Shown here piece after piece: positions 1-5,610 of a DNA stretch of 6,701 nt. The position numbers and the translations under genes are program-made. Each line of letters begins with the position of its first letter. Positions within the stretch are counted from its first letter, which is position 1. The notes beneath the pieces are model-generated. The model worked only from the letters and a program-made list of their open reading frames with translations. It was not told where the DNA came from and searched no databases. The DNA comes from JBGFRR01 sp041695045 (GTDB taxonomy: Bacteria > Bacteroidota > Ignavibacteria > UBA10030), in contig JBGFRR010000072.1 in the NCBI GenBank assembly GCA_041695045.1, positions 1-6,701 on the forward strand. The letters are read 5' to 3'.

Positions 1-58
1 GACGTTACGCTGTTTGTGTAAGGATTGCTTGCTTTTCAGTCCAAGCTTGTCTAAATTC

Positions 59-95
59 TCGCGCCTTTCGTCTCTACACACAAGCCAAGGCGCGA
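59..95 (+). promoter_or_regulatory. Leader hairpin covering the cdd ribosome binding site
   Basis: Seen directly: TCGCGCCTT (59-67) and AAGGCGCGA (87-95) are perfect 9-bp reverse complements separated by a 19-nt loop. The 3' arm contains the only SD-like sequence for cdd (AAGG, 87-90) and ends on the base before the ATG at 96. If the RNA folds, the ribosome binding site of the first salvage gene is buried in a GC-rich stem. Inference: a translational switch, for example opened by a bound factor, a ligand, temperature or an upstream ribosome. A DNA operator is an alternative, but the half-sites are far apart for a simple dimer. I match it to no known riboswitch class. The remaining leader, 1-58, shows only a weak promoter-like match and a possible end of an upstream frame (TAA at 19-21). 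Confidence 0.55.
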
Positions 96-518
96 ATGAA
101 GAAAGTATACCGCGACCTCCTCAACGAAGCCAACCGCTCCAGCCATCGGGCACACGCCCCCTATTCCCGTTTCCGAGTCGGTGCAGCACTTCTTGCTTCG
201 AATGGACGTATCTACACCGGCTGTAACATCGAAACCAGTAGCTACAGTCTCACCGTTTGTGCAGAGCGAACGGCCATCTTCAAAGCCATCTCCGAAGGCG
301 AGCGCAATTTCACAGCCATAGCCATTGCCACGGATGCCGACCGACTGACTCCGCCGTGCGGAGCATGCAGGCAAGTATTGCTTGAGTTGGCTGGAAACAT
401 CGACGTTTTGTTGACGAATGGCAAGCGCCACGCCGGCCCTAAAAAACTCAAGGACTATCTGCCCCTGGCATTCACACCGAGCAACTTGAAACGACAGAAG
501 CGCAACAAAAAATCATAA
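96..518 (+). CDS. cdd: Cytidine deaminase (tetrameric, zinc-dependent)
   Basis: Cytosolic pyrimidine salvage enzyme that hydrolytically deaminates cytidine and deoxycytidine to uridine and deoxyuridine. The 140-residue length fits the small homotetrameric family. Visible motifs: FRVGAA (26-31), the ribose-binding TGCNIE (41-46, N44 and E46), the catalytic CAE (C55, E57 as proton shuttle) and PCGACRQ (87-93). C55, C88 and C91 form the three-cysteine zinc site of the tetrameric class. The C-terminal LPLAF precedes a basic tail (KRQKRNKKS, 132-140) that looks unstructured. The start at 96 gives the usual MKKVYRDLL N-terminus and has a weak AAGG five bases upstream, inside the leader hairpin. The frame stays open back to the window edge, but those upstream residues look non-coding. 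The TAA stop is followed at once, in the same frame, by the ATG of tdk. Confidence 0.96.
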   Translation: MKKVYRDLLNEANRSSHRAHAPYSRFRVGAALLASNGRIYTGCNIETSSYSLTVCAERTAIFKAISEGERNFTAIAIATDADRLTPPCGACRQVLLELAGNIDVLLTNGKRHAGPKKLKDYLPLAFTPSNLKRQKRNKKS

Positions 519-1097
519 ATGGATACCTCAACTTCTTATCAGATACCGCATAATACCGGCTGGATTGAAGTTATCTGCGGATGCATGTTTAGCGGCAAAA
601 CGGAGGAACTTATCCGACGATTGCGTCGAGCGCAAATTGGGAAACTTAAAGTGGCCATCTTCAAGCCAAAGACCGATACTCGATACAGCGCGGAGCACAT
701 TGTCTCACACAGCGAACAAGCGCTTGCATCGTATGCCGTAGAAAAAGCCCAAGAGATCCTCGACAAGGTAGGAGACGCTCAAGTTGTCGGGATCGATGAG
801 GGACAATTTTTTAGTGCTGATCTTGTTGATGTCTGTGAAGCATTAGCCAATCAGGGTAAACGCGTTATCGTTGCAGGACTTGACCAGGATTATCGCGGAA
901 AGCCATTTGAACCTATTCCACACTTGCTTGCGGTAGCCGAATATATCACAAAGACGTTAGCCATCTGTGTCGTTTGTGGAAACCCTGCCGACCGCACGCA
1001 GAGAAAAACTGCTCAACACGATCGCGTGCTTGTCGGTGCGAAAGACATCTACGAAGCTCGTTGTCGGGCGTGTTTTGAGCCACCCGCAAAGCTCTGA
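519..1097 (+). CDS. tdk: Thymidine kinase, type II (zinc-binding)
   Basis: ATP-dependent 5'-phosphorylation of thymidine and deoxyuridine in the cytosol, feeding dTMP synthesis from salvaged nucleosides. The 192 residues match the bacterial and human-TK1-like family. In order: P-loop GCMFSGKT (21-28), Walker B and catalytic DEGQFF (93-98, E94 equivalent to the TK1 catalytic Glu98), AGLDQDYRGKPF (119-130), the structural zinc cysteines C150/C153 and C182/C185, and the lasso-region VGAKDIYEARCRAC. Cys replaces the more common Pro in the P-loop (GPMFSGK), which should be neutral. The ATG directly abuts the cdd stop, and no SD lies at proper distance (nearest AGAAG is about 18 nt away), so translation probably depends on ribosomes finishing cdd. 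The A-rich stretch before the start should keep it unstructured. Confidence 0.96.
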   Translation: MDTSTSYQIPHNTGWIEVICGCMFSGKTEELIRRLRRAQIGKLKVAIFKPKTDTRYSAEHIVSHSEQALASYAVEKAQEILDKVGDAQVVGIDEGQFFSADLVDVCEALANQGKRVIVAGLDQDYRGKPFEPIPHLLAVAEYITKTLAICVVCGNPADRTQRKTAQHDRVLVGAKDIYEARCRACFEPPAKL

Positions 1098-1124
1098 TCG
1101 TTCACCATCAATCAAAGGGTCCTC

Positions 1125-2483
1125 ATGAACATCCTTTCCGTGCTTCATGGCCTTCTGGGTATTGGTGTTGTCCTTGGGATTGCCTTCCTGTTTTCAAATA
1201 ACAAGCGCCGCGTGAACTGGCGCCTTGTCGCTACAGGATTGGTCATTCAGGCGGTGTTTGGTGTCCTCGTGATCAAAGGTCATGAGCTTGGGGCCTTGTT
1301 TGCCCCCCTCGGTTGGCCCAAGATCCTTTTCCAAGCCATCGCCGAAGGGTTTGTCGTCATCCTCGGATTTACGACAGAGGGAGCGAAGTTCGTCTTTGGC
1401 AGTTTAGCGATCTCTCAGGGGCAGGAAGGATCGCTCGGATTCTTTTTCGCATTTCAGGTCCTCCCTACCATTATCTTCTTCTCATCGCTGATGTCTGTAC
1501 TCTATTACATGGGCGTGATGCAGAAGGTTGTGCAAGGCATGGCGTGGGTAATGGCTCGACTGATGGGCACAAGCGGTGCTGAATCGCTCTCGAACACCGC
1601 GAATATCTTTGTGGGGCAAACCGAAGCGCCGCTGATGATCCGGCCGTTCATTGGTGGCATGACAAACTCGGAACTCCTGACCGTGATGACCGGCGGCATG
1701 GCGACGATTGCCGGCGGTGTGATGGCCGCGTACGTTCAGATGCTCGGCTACTCCTTTTCTCAAACCCACGGCATTAGCATAGACGAAGCACAGGTTCGCT
1801 TTGCCGCACAGCTCTTAGGAGCCAGCATCATGGCTGCACCCGCGGCGTTGTTGATCTCGAAGATTATTTTTCCCGAAGTTGGCGACCCCGAAACGAAGGG
1901 AACTGTGAAAGTATCCGTCGAAAAAAATGCAGGCAATGTTATTGAAGCTGCCGCTGCCGGTGCCTCGGATGGATTAAAACTTTCCTTAAATGTTGGAGCA
2001 ATGCTCCTGGCATTCATCGCTCTCATCGCCCTCATCAACTTTCTTCTCGGTCATCTCGGCGGATTGCTCGGTTTGAACGCACATCTCGAGGCTCATTTCG
2101 GTCAACAGTTGAGCCTTCAGTTTATCCTGGGTTTCATCTTTCAGCTTGTTGCGGTTGCGGTGGGAGTTCCATGGAACGAGGCGTTCCATTTCGGAAGTCT
2201 TTTGGGGACGAAAATAGTTCTGAATGAATTTGTCGCCTATCTGGAGATGGCGCGATTCATGACGGAGAACAAAATCTTGAGTGAGAAAGCGATTGCTATG
2301 GGAACGTTTGCTCTCTGTGGCTTTGCAAACTTTTCCTCAATTGCCATTCAAATCGGAGGGTTAAGCCCCATCGCACCGCACCGCAGGAAGGACCTCGCGT
2401 CGCTCGGTTTGCGCGCGGTGTTAGGTGGATCGCTCGCCACACTCTTAACTGCTACCATCGCTGGGATTCTTGTCGGTGGATGA
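1125..2483 (+). CDS. nupC: Concentrative nucleoside transporter, NupC/CNT family
   Basis: Inner-membrane cation-coupled importer of nucleosides, which supplies the three salvage enzymes around it. The 452 residues are longer than E. coli NupC (about 400) but normal for many CNT proteins. The N-terminal helices (about 5-50) and amphipathic scaffold precede two re-entrant core halves. The first carries NTANIFVGQTEAPL (N160, Q165, T166, E167) and the second NEFVAY (E368) and GFANFSS (N402, S405). These line up with nucleoside and sodium-site residues of Vibrio cholerae CNT (N149, Q154, T155, E156, E332, N368, S371), so a working transporter is expected. A hydrophilic segment at 250-280 joins the halves. 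The ATG at 1125 has AAAGGG at 1114-1119, the best SD in this operon. A 27-nt gap separates it from tdk. Sugar and base specificity cannot be read from sequence. Confidence 0.95.
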   Translation: MNILSVLHGLLGIGVVLGIAFLFSNNKRRVNWRLVATGLVIQAVFGVLVIKGHELGALFAPLGWPKILFQAIAEGFVVILGFTTEGAKFVFGSLAISQGQEGSLGFFFAFQVLPTIIFFSSLMSVLYYMGVMQKVVQGMAWVMARLMGTSGAESLSNTANIFVGQTEAPLMIRPFIGGMTNSELLTVMTGGMATIAGGVMAAYVQMLGYSFSQTHGISIDEAQVRFAAQLLGASIMAAPAALLISKIIFPEVGDPETKGTVKVSVEKNAGNVIEAAAAGASDGLKLSLNVGAMLLAFIALIALINFLLGHLGGLLGLNAHLEAHFGQQLSLQFILGFIFQLVAVAVGVPWNEAFHFGSLLGTKIVLNEFVAYLEMARFMTENKILSEKAIAMGTFALCGFANFSSIAIQIGGLSPIAPHRRKDLASLGLRAVLGGSLATLLTATIAGILVGG

Positions 2484-3360
2484 CGCCAGAGTACTCACGG
2501 TTGACCGAGAGCAACTCCGTGCGGCAGTAGCGTTCATCAGGAGTCGTACGGATTTTGTCCCTCGGGTGGGTCTCATACTGGGATCGGGGCTTGGCAATTT
2601 TGCCGAAGAACTCAGCCGTGCTCATGAACTTCCTTCTGATGATATCCCCCATTATCCGACCTCCACTGTACAAGGGCATGCTGGGAGGCTGGTGTTCGGA
2701 CATGTCCGCGATGGCACCCGCACTTCACCGCCGCTTCTTGTCTTCAAGGGTCGGGTACATTTCTACGAGACAAATGCGCTGGCACCGGTTATCTTTCCCG
2801 TCTTTGTTGCCAACGAGTTGGGCGTCTGCACACTGATCGTGACCAACGCTGCCGGTGGAATCAATCGCACCTTCCACGCTGGCGACCTCATGCTCATCAC
2901 GGACATTCTCGGCATGACGTTCCTTCCAGTCGGGCAGACTGCTTCGACGACGCAGCTGCGCGAGCGGAGCGTACCTCTGCTTGAAAATGAGGAGGCATTG
3001 GGACAACGGGGCAATGTATTTGACAAAAAGCTGCAAGCCCATTTGCGCACTACAGCTCAAGTCAAAGGAGTCTCATTGCGGGAAGGGACATATTGCTGGC
3101 TCAAAGGGCCGACGTACGAAACGGCTGCAGAAGTAGAAATGCTTCGGCGTCTTGGTGCCGACGCTGTCGGCATGTCGACGGTTCCAGAGATTATCGCTGC
3201 TCGGAACCTGAAGCTCTATGTGGCTGGAATTTCACTTATTTCCAACCTCGCCACCGGCATTACCGGTGAACAGCTCTCCCACGAGGAAGTCACCGATACG
3301 GCAAACCGAGTGAAAGAGAGTTTCACGGGCCTCTTGAAGGAATTCCTGCTCACCCTCTAA
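2470..3360 (+). CDS. punA: Purine nucleoside phosphorylase, trimeric class I (PNP)
   Basis: Cytosolic phosphorolysis of purine (deoxy)nucleosides to free base and (deoxy)ribose 1-phosphate. Motifs of the trimeric NP-I family: GSGLG (38-42, phosphate-binding S39), VQGHAG (H70), GRVHFYE (R95, H97, Y99, E100), NAAGGIN (126-132), GPTYE (E217), GMSTVPE (S236) and ISLISN (N259). E217 and N259 correspond to human PNP Glu201 and Asn243, which favour 6-oxopurines, so inosine and guanosine (and deoxy forms) are the likely substrates. No ATG occurs near the 5' end. TTG at 2470 or GTG at 2476 are the candidates. GGGA at 2463-2466 is better spaced for the GTG, which would shorten the protein by two residues. 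Either start overlaps the nupC end (14 or 8 nt, different frame), which implies translational coupling. Confidence 0.94.
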   Translation: MSVDDARVLTVDREQLRAAVAFIRSRTDFVPRVGLILGSGLGNFAEELSRAHELPSDDIPHYPTSTVQGHAGRLVFGHVRDGTRTSPPLLVFKGRVHFYETNALAPVIFPVFVANELGVCTLIVTNAAGGINRTFHAGDLMLITDILGMTFLPVGQTASTTQLRERSVPLLENEEALGQRGNVFDKKLQAHLRTTAQVKGVSLREGTYCWLKGPTYETAAEVEMLRRLGADAVGMSTVPEIIAARNLKLYVAGISLISNLATGITGEQLSHEEVTDTANRVKESFTGLLKEFLLTL

Positions 3361-3392
3361 CCACCTTCCATCTTCCTCTCCACGTACCTTCA
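3351..3392 (+). terminator. Possible Rho-type termination region after punA
   Basis: The 42 nt spanning the punA stop and the convergent gap contain 21 C, 12 T, 8 A and only 1 G on the plus strand. C-rich, G-poor RNA with many YC dinucleotides is the usual signature of Rho loading. No GC-rich hairpin followed by a U-run is visible for either operon. This is inference from composition only, and the minus-strand transcript here is purine-rich with no equivalent signal. Confidence 0.3.
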
Positions 3393-3818
3393 AGCTGCTG
3401 GAAACAGTTGGTACAACATTAAATAGATCATTATCCCAGTCACCGACACGTACAGCCAGATCGGATACGTCCAGCGTGCGATCCGTTTGTGCCGCACATC
3501 GTCACGTTTCAGTCCTCGAATCAGTGTCACAATCGCCAGTGGGAGAATAGCTGTCGCAAGAATAGTATGTGAGATCAGTATGGTAAAATAAATGTACCGC
3601 ACCAATCCCTCTCCCTGAAACGGTTGCGAGCCATGGCCATAATGATAGATGAGATACGATGTCAGGAAGAGTCCCGAGACAATAAACACGCTGATCATGA
3701 GCTTCCGATGTCGTTGCACTTGCTTCTGACGAATCGCACGACGGCCGAGCAGGAGCAAAACGAGGCTCGTTGAATTCAACATCGCGTTCAACAATGGAAG
3801 GTCGGAAAAGGAAAACAT
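3390..3818 (-). CDS. DUF420 membrane protein, CtaM/YozB-like oxidase maturation factor
   Basis: A 142-residue integral membrane protein with about four helices (roughly 8-25, 39-59, 75-100, 115-137). It has the DUF420 pattern: an N-terminal LNAMLNSTS, RHRKLM (H37), SYLIYHYGHGSQPFQGEG (H59, H62), a helix-3 ISHTILA (H84), and RHKRIARWTYPIWLYVSVTG (H110). Known for the family: Staphylococcus aureus CtaM is needed for a functional haem aa3-type oxidase, but the biochemical step is unclear. Position as last gene of a ctaA-ctaB operon supports the same role. Repeated histidines near helix ends suggest haem or copper contact (inference). The start at 3818 is chosen because GGAGGTGA lies 7 nt upstream. 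A longer frame back to 3902 exists, but its extra 28 residues overlap the permease gene and are not family-like. Gap to the permease stop is 4 nt. Confidence 0.88.
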   Translation of the reverse strand: MFSFSDLPLLNAMLNSTSLVLLLLGRRAIRQKQVQRHRKLMISVFIVSGLFLTSYLIYHYGHGSQPFQGEGLVRYIYFTILISHTILATAILPLAIVTLIRGLKRDDVRHKRIARWTYPIWLYVSVTGIMIYLMLYQLFPAA

Positions 3819-3822
3819 AATT

Positions 3823-3830
3823 TCACCTCC
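3823..3830 (-). promoter_or_regulatory. Strong ribosome binding site of the DUF420 gene
   Basis: On the minus strand these eight bases read GGAGGTGA, a near-perfect match to the anti-SD end of 16S rRNA. The spacing is 7 nt from GGAGG to the ATG at 3818. It decides the start of the DUF420 gene and doubles as the last codons and TGA stop of the permease gene, so termination of one and initiation of the next occupy the same site. Confidence 0.85.
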
Positions 3831-4632
3831 GGTCAATAATGGGAAGACCCTGCGGTCGTTTGCGTACTGCAAGAACAGACACAACAAAGGTACCAACAGC
3901 AAACAGGAAGCTTATGAGGAGACAGAATTCGATGCTCGGCAGGTCTTTCATGTACTCGTCGGCGAGACCGTAGAGCGTCATACGTGTGGCGGCAACGTTG
4001 TATGTCAATGGGTTCATCTGCATGATCCACCACACCCACGTTGCTGCGCCAGAAGGTGGAAAAAGCGCGCCGGAAAGCATCCACATCGGAATAAGCAGAA
4101 GGTTCATGATTGCATGGAAACCTTGTGTCGACTCCATGCGCCACGCGATAGCAAAACCGAGACCTGCCATCCCAAACCCGACGAGAACTACCATCGCAAG
4201 CGTAGATACAATGGCGAGGAAGGAAACGGAGATGTTGCTCAAGGGAAGCAACAACAGGAAGAGAACAGCTTGAAGAAGCGAAAGCCCCGTAACACCGATC
4301 AGCTTTCCTAGAACGATGGCACTTCGCGGAATCGGAGCCGCGAGAACGGCTTGTAAGAATCCCTCACGCCGATCTTCAATGATGGAAATAGTCGAGAAGA
4401 TGGCGGTGAAGAGTACGATCAGGACAAGCGTTCCTGGAAAAAAATACTCAAGATAATCCATTGTGGGGGGTGCGGAAGGAAAGCGGAACGATTCTCCAAG
4501 ACCGGAGCCTATAACGAACCAGAAGAGAACAGGAGAGCCAACAATGCCGACCACTCGGCTGGGTTGTCTGAGAAAGCGCAAGAGCTCGCGTTGTGCAATC
4601 GTCAGCGATGGAAGAATCAATGTCCTGTTCAC
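3823..4632 (-). CDS. ABC-2 type transporter permease
   Basis: Inner-membrane subunit of an ABC exporter, pairing with the ATPase encoded just upstream. The 269 residues have six predicted helices (about 26-43, 66-86, 113-133, 139-163, 173-193, 236-256). The cytoplasmic loop IIEDRREGFLQAVLAAPIPR followed by GK (about 84-110) is the coupling-helix region typical of ABC-2 permeases of the DrrB/NodJ/YadH sort. NPLTY (207-211) is also typical. GTG start at 4632 overlaps the ATPase stop as GTGA, with a strong SD ending four bases before it. Substrate cannot be told from sequence. Embedding between haem O synthase and a DUF420 gene suggests a role in oxidase assembly, such as moving haem, a lipid, copper or a peptide. 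Annotations such as 'antibiotic transporter' would be unsupported. Confidence 0.9.
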   Translation of the reverse strand: MNRTLILPSLTIAQRELLRFLRQPSRVVGIVGSPVLFWFVIGSGLGESFRFPSAPPTMDYLEYFFPGTLVLIVLFTAIFSTISIIEDRREGFLQAVLAAPIPRSAIVLGKLIGVTGLSLLQAVLFLLLLPLSNISVSFLAIVSTLAMVVLVGFGMAGLGFAIAWRMESTQGFHAIMNLLLIPMWMLSGALFPPSGAATWVWWIMQMNPLTYNVAATRMTLYGLADEYMKDLPSIEFCLLISFLFAVGTFVVSVLAVRKRPQGLPIIDRR

Positions 4633-5609
4633 GCGTCCTCCCCCACGCTATGCCGTCCCCAAAAACGATGACCGGTCATCTTAATGAACACATCCTCGAG
4701 TGTCGGTTTACTCAGGGTCACCGATCTAATCTTCCCAGGCAACGCCTCAACGAACTTTGGGATGAAGGTATGAGCATCTTTCAGCTCTATTCGAACAATT
4801 CCGTCAACAACGAGCGCCCTAAGACCGAACTGACTCTCGATCTCCGCGGCCACTGTAATTGCATCATCAGCGGAGATACTCAGAATATCCCCACCGATCG
4901 CAGTCTTCAACTCCACGGGAGATCCGACCGAGACTATACGCCCTTCATCCATGATTGCCACCCGATCACATCGATCAGCCTCTTCAAGGAAGTGTGTTGT
5001 AAGCAGTATTGTCGTACCTACCTCTGTTCTTACCTGATTGAGAAGCTCCCAAAAATCTAATCGTGCTCCCGGGTCAAGGCCTGCTGATGGCTCATCCAAA
5101 ACTAAAAGTCGCGGCCTATGAACCAATGCCTTTGCTACTTCAACTCTTCGCTGCAATCCGCCAGAGAGCGTCTCAACCCTTTCATTGAGACGTTCTGTTA
5201 AATTCAACACTGATAATAACCTTTGGATATTAGGTAGTAATTCATTGAAAGAGAATGAGTATAGCCATGATTGATAAAGAATATTCTCATAAATAGAAAG
5301 TTTCCTATCTAATGATGGAAACTGAAAGATCAAGCCGGTAAGCTTTCTTACTTCGTCAGGTTCCTTTAGAATATCATAACCGTTTAGGTGTGCAGACCCA
5401 GATGACGGGAGCATTAAGGTTGAAATAACCTTGAAGAGTGTCGATTTCCCGCATCCATTAGGGCCAAGAATCCCGAAGATGCTCCCTTCTTGGACATCCA
5501 CATTTACGTTTTGAAGGGCAACACGATTTTTATACTTATGGCTGAGCTTTTTAATACTAAGGAGAGGCTCATCTGTGAGGCGGCTGGAAGATTGGAATGA
5601 TTGAAGCAA
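4629..5609 (-). CDS. ABC transporter ATP-binding protein (ABC-2 exporter ATPase)
   Basis: Cytoplasmic ATPase driving the partner permease. All catalytic motifs are intact: Walker A GPNGCGKST (49-57), Q-loop Q96, signature LSGGLQRR (148-155), Walker B LLVLDEP (168-174), D-loop SAGLDP and switch H206. The C-terminal domain (about 240-326), with KPTLEDVFIKMTGH, resembles the accessory domain of DrrA/CcmA-type exporters. No ATG is available: TTG at 5609 is the only plausible start, one base after the ctaB stop. Only a weak AGGG (5619-5622) lies upstream, so coupling to ctaB is likely. The N-terminal tail before LLSIKKLSHKY is about 16 residues. The segment encoding residues 90-130 is unusually AT-rich (37 G+C in 120 bases at 5221-5340) compared with the 3' half of the same gene (32 of 60 at 4861-4920). 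Confidence 0.93.
   Translation of the reverse strand: MLQSFQSSSRLTDEPLLSIKKLSHKYKNRVALQNVNVDVQEGSIFGILGPNGCGKSTLFKVISTLMLPSSGSAHLNGYDILKEPDEVRKLTGLIFQFPSLDRKLSIYENILYQSWLYSFSFNELLPNIQRLLSVLNLTERLNERVETLSGGLQRRVEVAKALVHRPRLLVLDEPSAGLDPGARLDFWELLNQVRTEVGTTILLTTHFLEEADRCDRVAIMDEGRIVSVGSPVELKTAIGGDILSISADDAITVAAEIESQFGLRALVVDGIVRIELKDAHTFIPKFVEALPGKIRSVTLSKPTLEDVFIKMTGHRFWGRHSVGEDA
4637..4644 (-). promoter_or_regulatory. Ribosome binding site of the ABC permease
   Basis: Reads GGGGGAGG on the minus strand, ending 4 nt before the GTG at 4632, and lies inside the last codons of the ATPase gene. It supports the GTG start over any downstream ATG and is stronger than any SD in the plus-strand operon. 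Confidence 0.75.
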
Positions 5610-5610
5610 C

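Noticed and set aside
1..21. Possible end of an upstream plus-strand gene (six codons then TAA at 19-21)
   Set aside because: Six codons are too few to identify or to tell from chance.
29..56. Promoter-like TTGCTT (29-34) with CTAAAT (51-56), 16-nt spacing
   Set aside because: The -10 match is poor and the FCB-type -7 box TAnnTTTG is not seen. It could be real but is not supportable from sequence.
51..431. 126-codon open frame on the minus strand opposite cdd
   Set aside because: It lies wholly antisense to a convincing cytidine deaminase gene and its start is not preceded by a clear SD. The product resembles no family I know, so it is a shadow frame.
1100..1130. GTTCA/TGAAC five-base inverted repeat around the nupC start
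   Set aside because: The stem is short with a 21-nt loop, so it is easily a chance match. The SD lies in the loop and stays open.
3338..3347. Ten-base palindrome AGGAATTCCT before the punA stop
   Set aside because: It cannot form an RNA hairpin without a loop, it encodes normal PNP residues and is probably chance.
3819..3902. 28-residue N-terminal extension of the DUF420 protein
   Set aside because: It overlaps the permease gene, has no SD, and exceeds the usual family length. GGAGGTGA points to the start at 3818.
4593..5060. 155-codon open frame on the plus strand across the ABC ATPase 3' end
   Set aside because: It is antisense to the conserved ATPase and permease coding sequence. The cysteine- and histidine-rich product shows no domain or membrane pattern.
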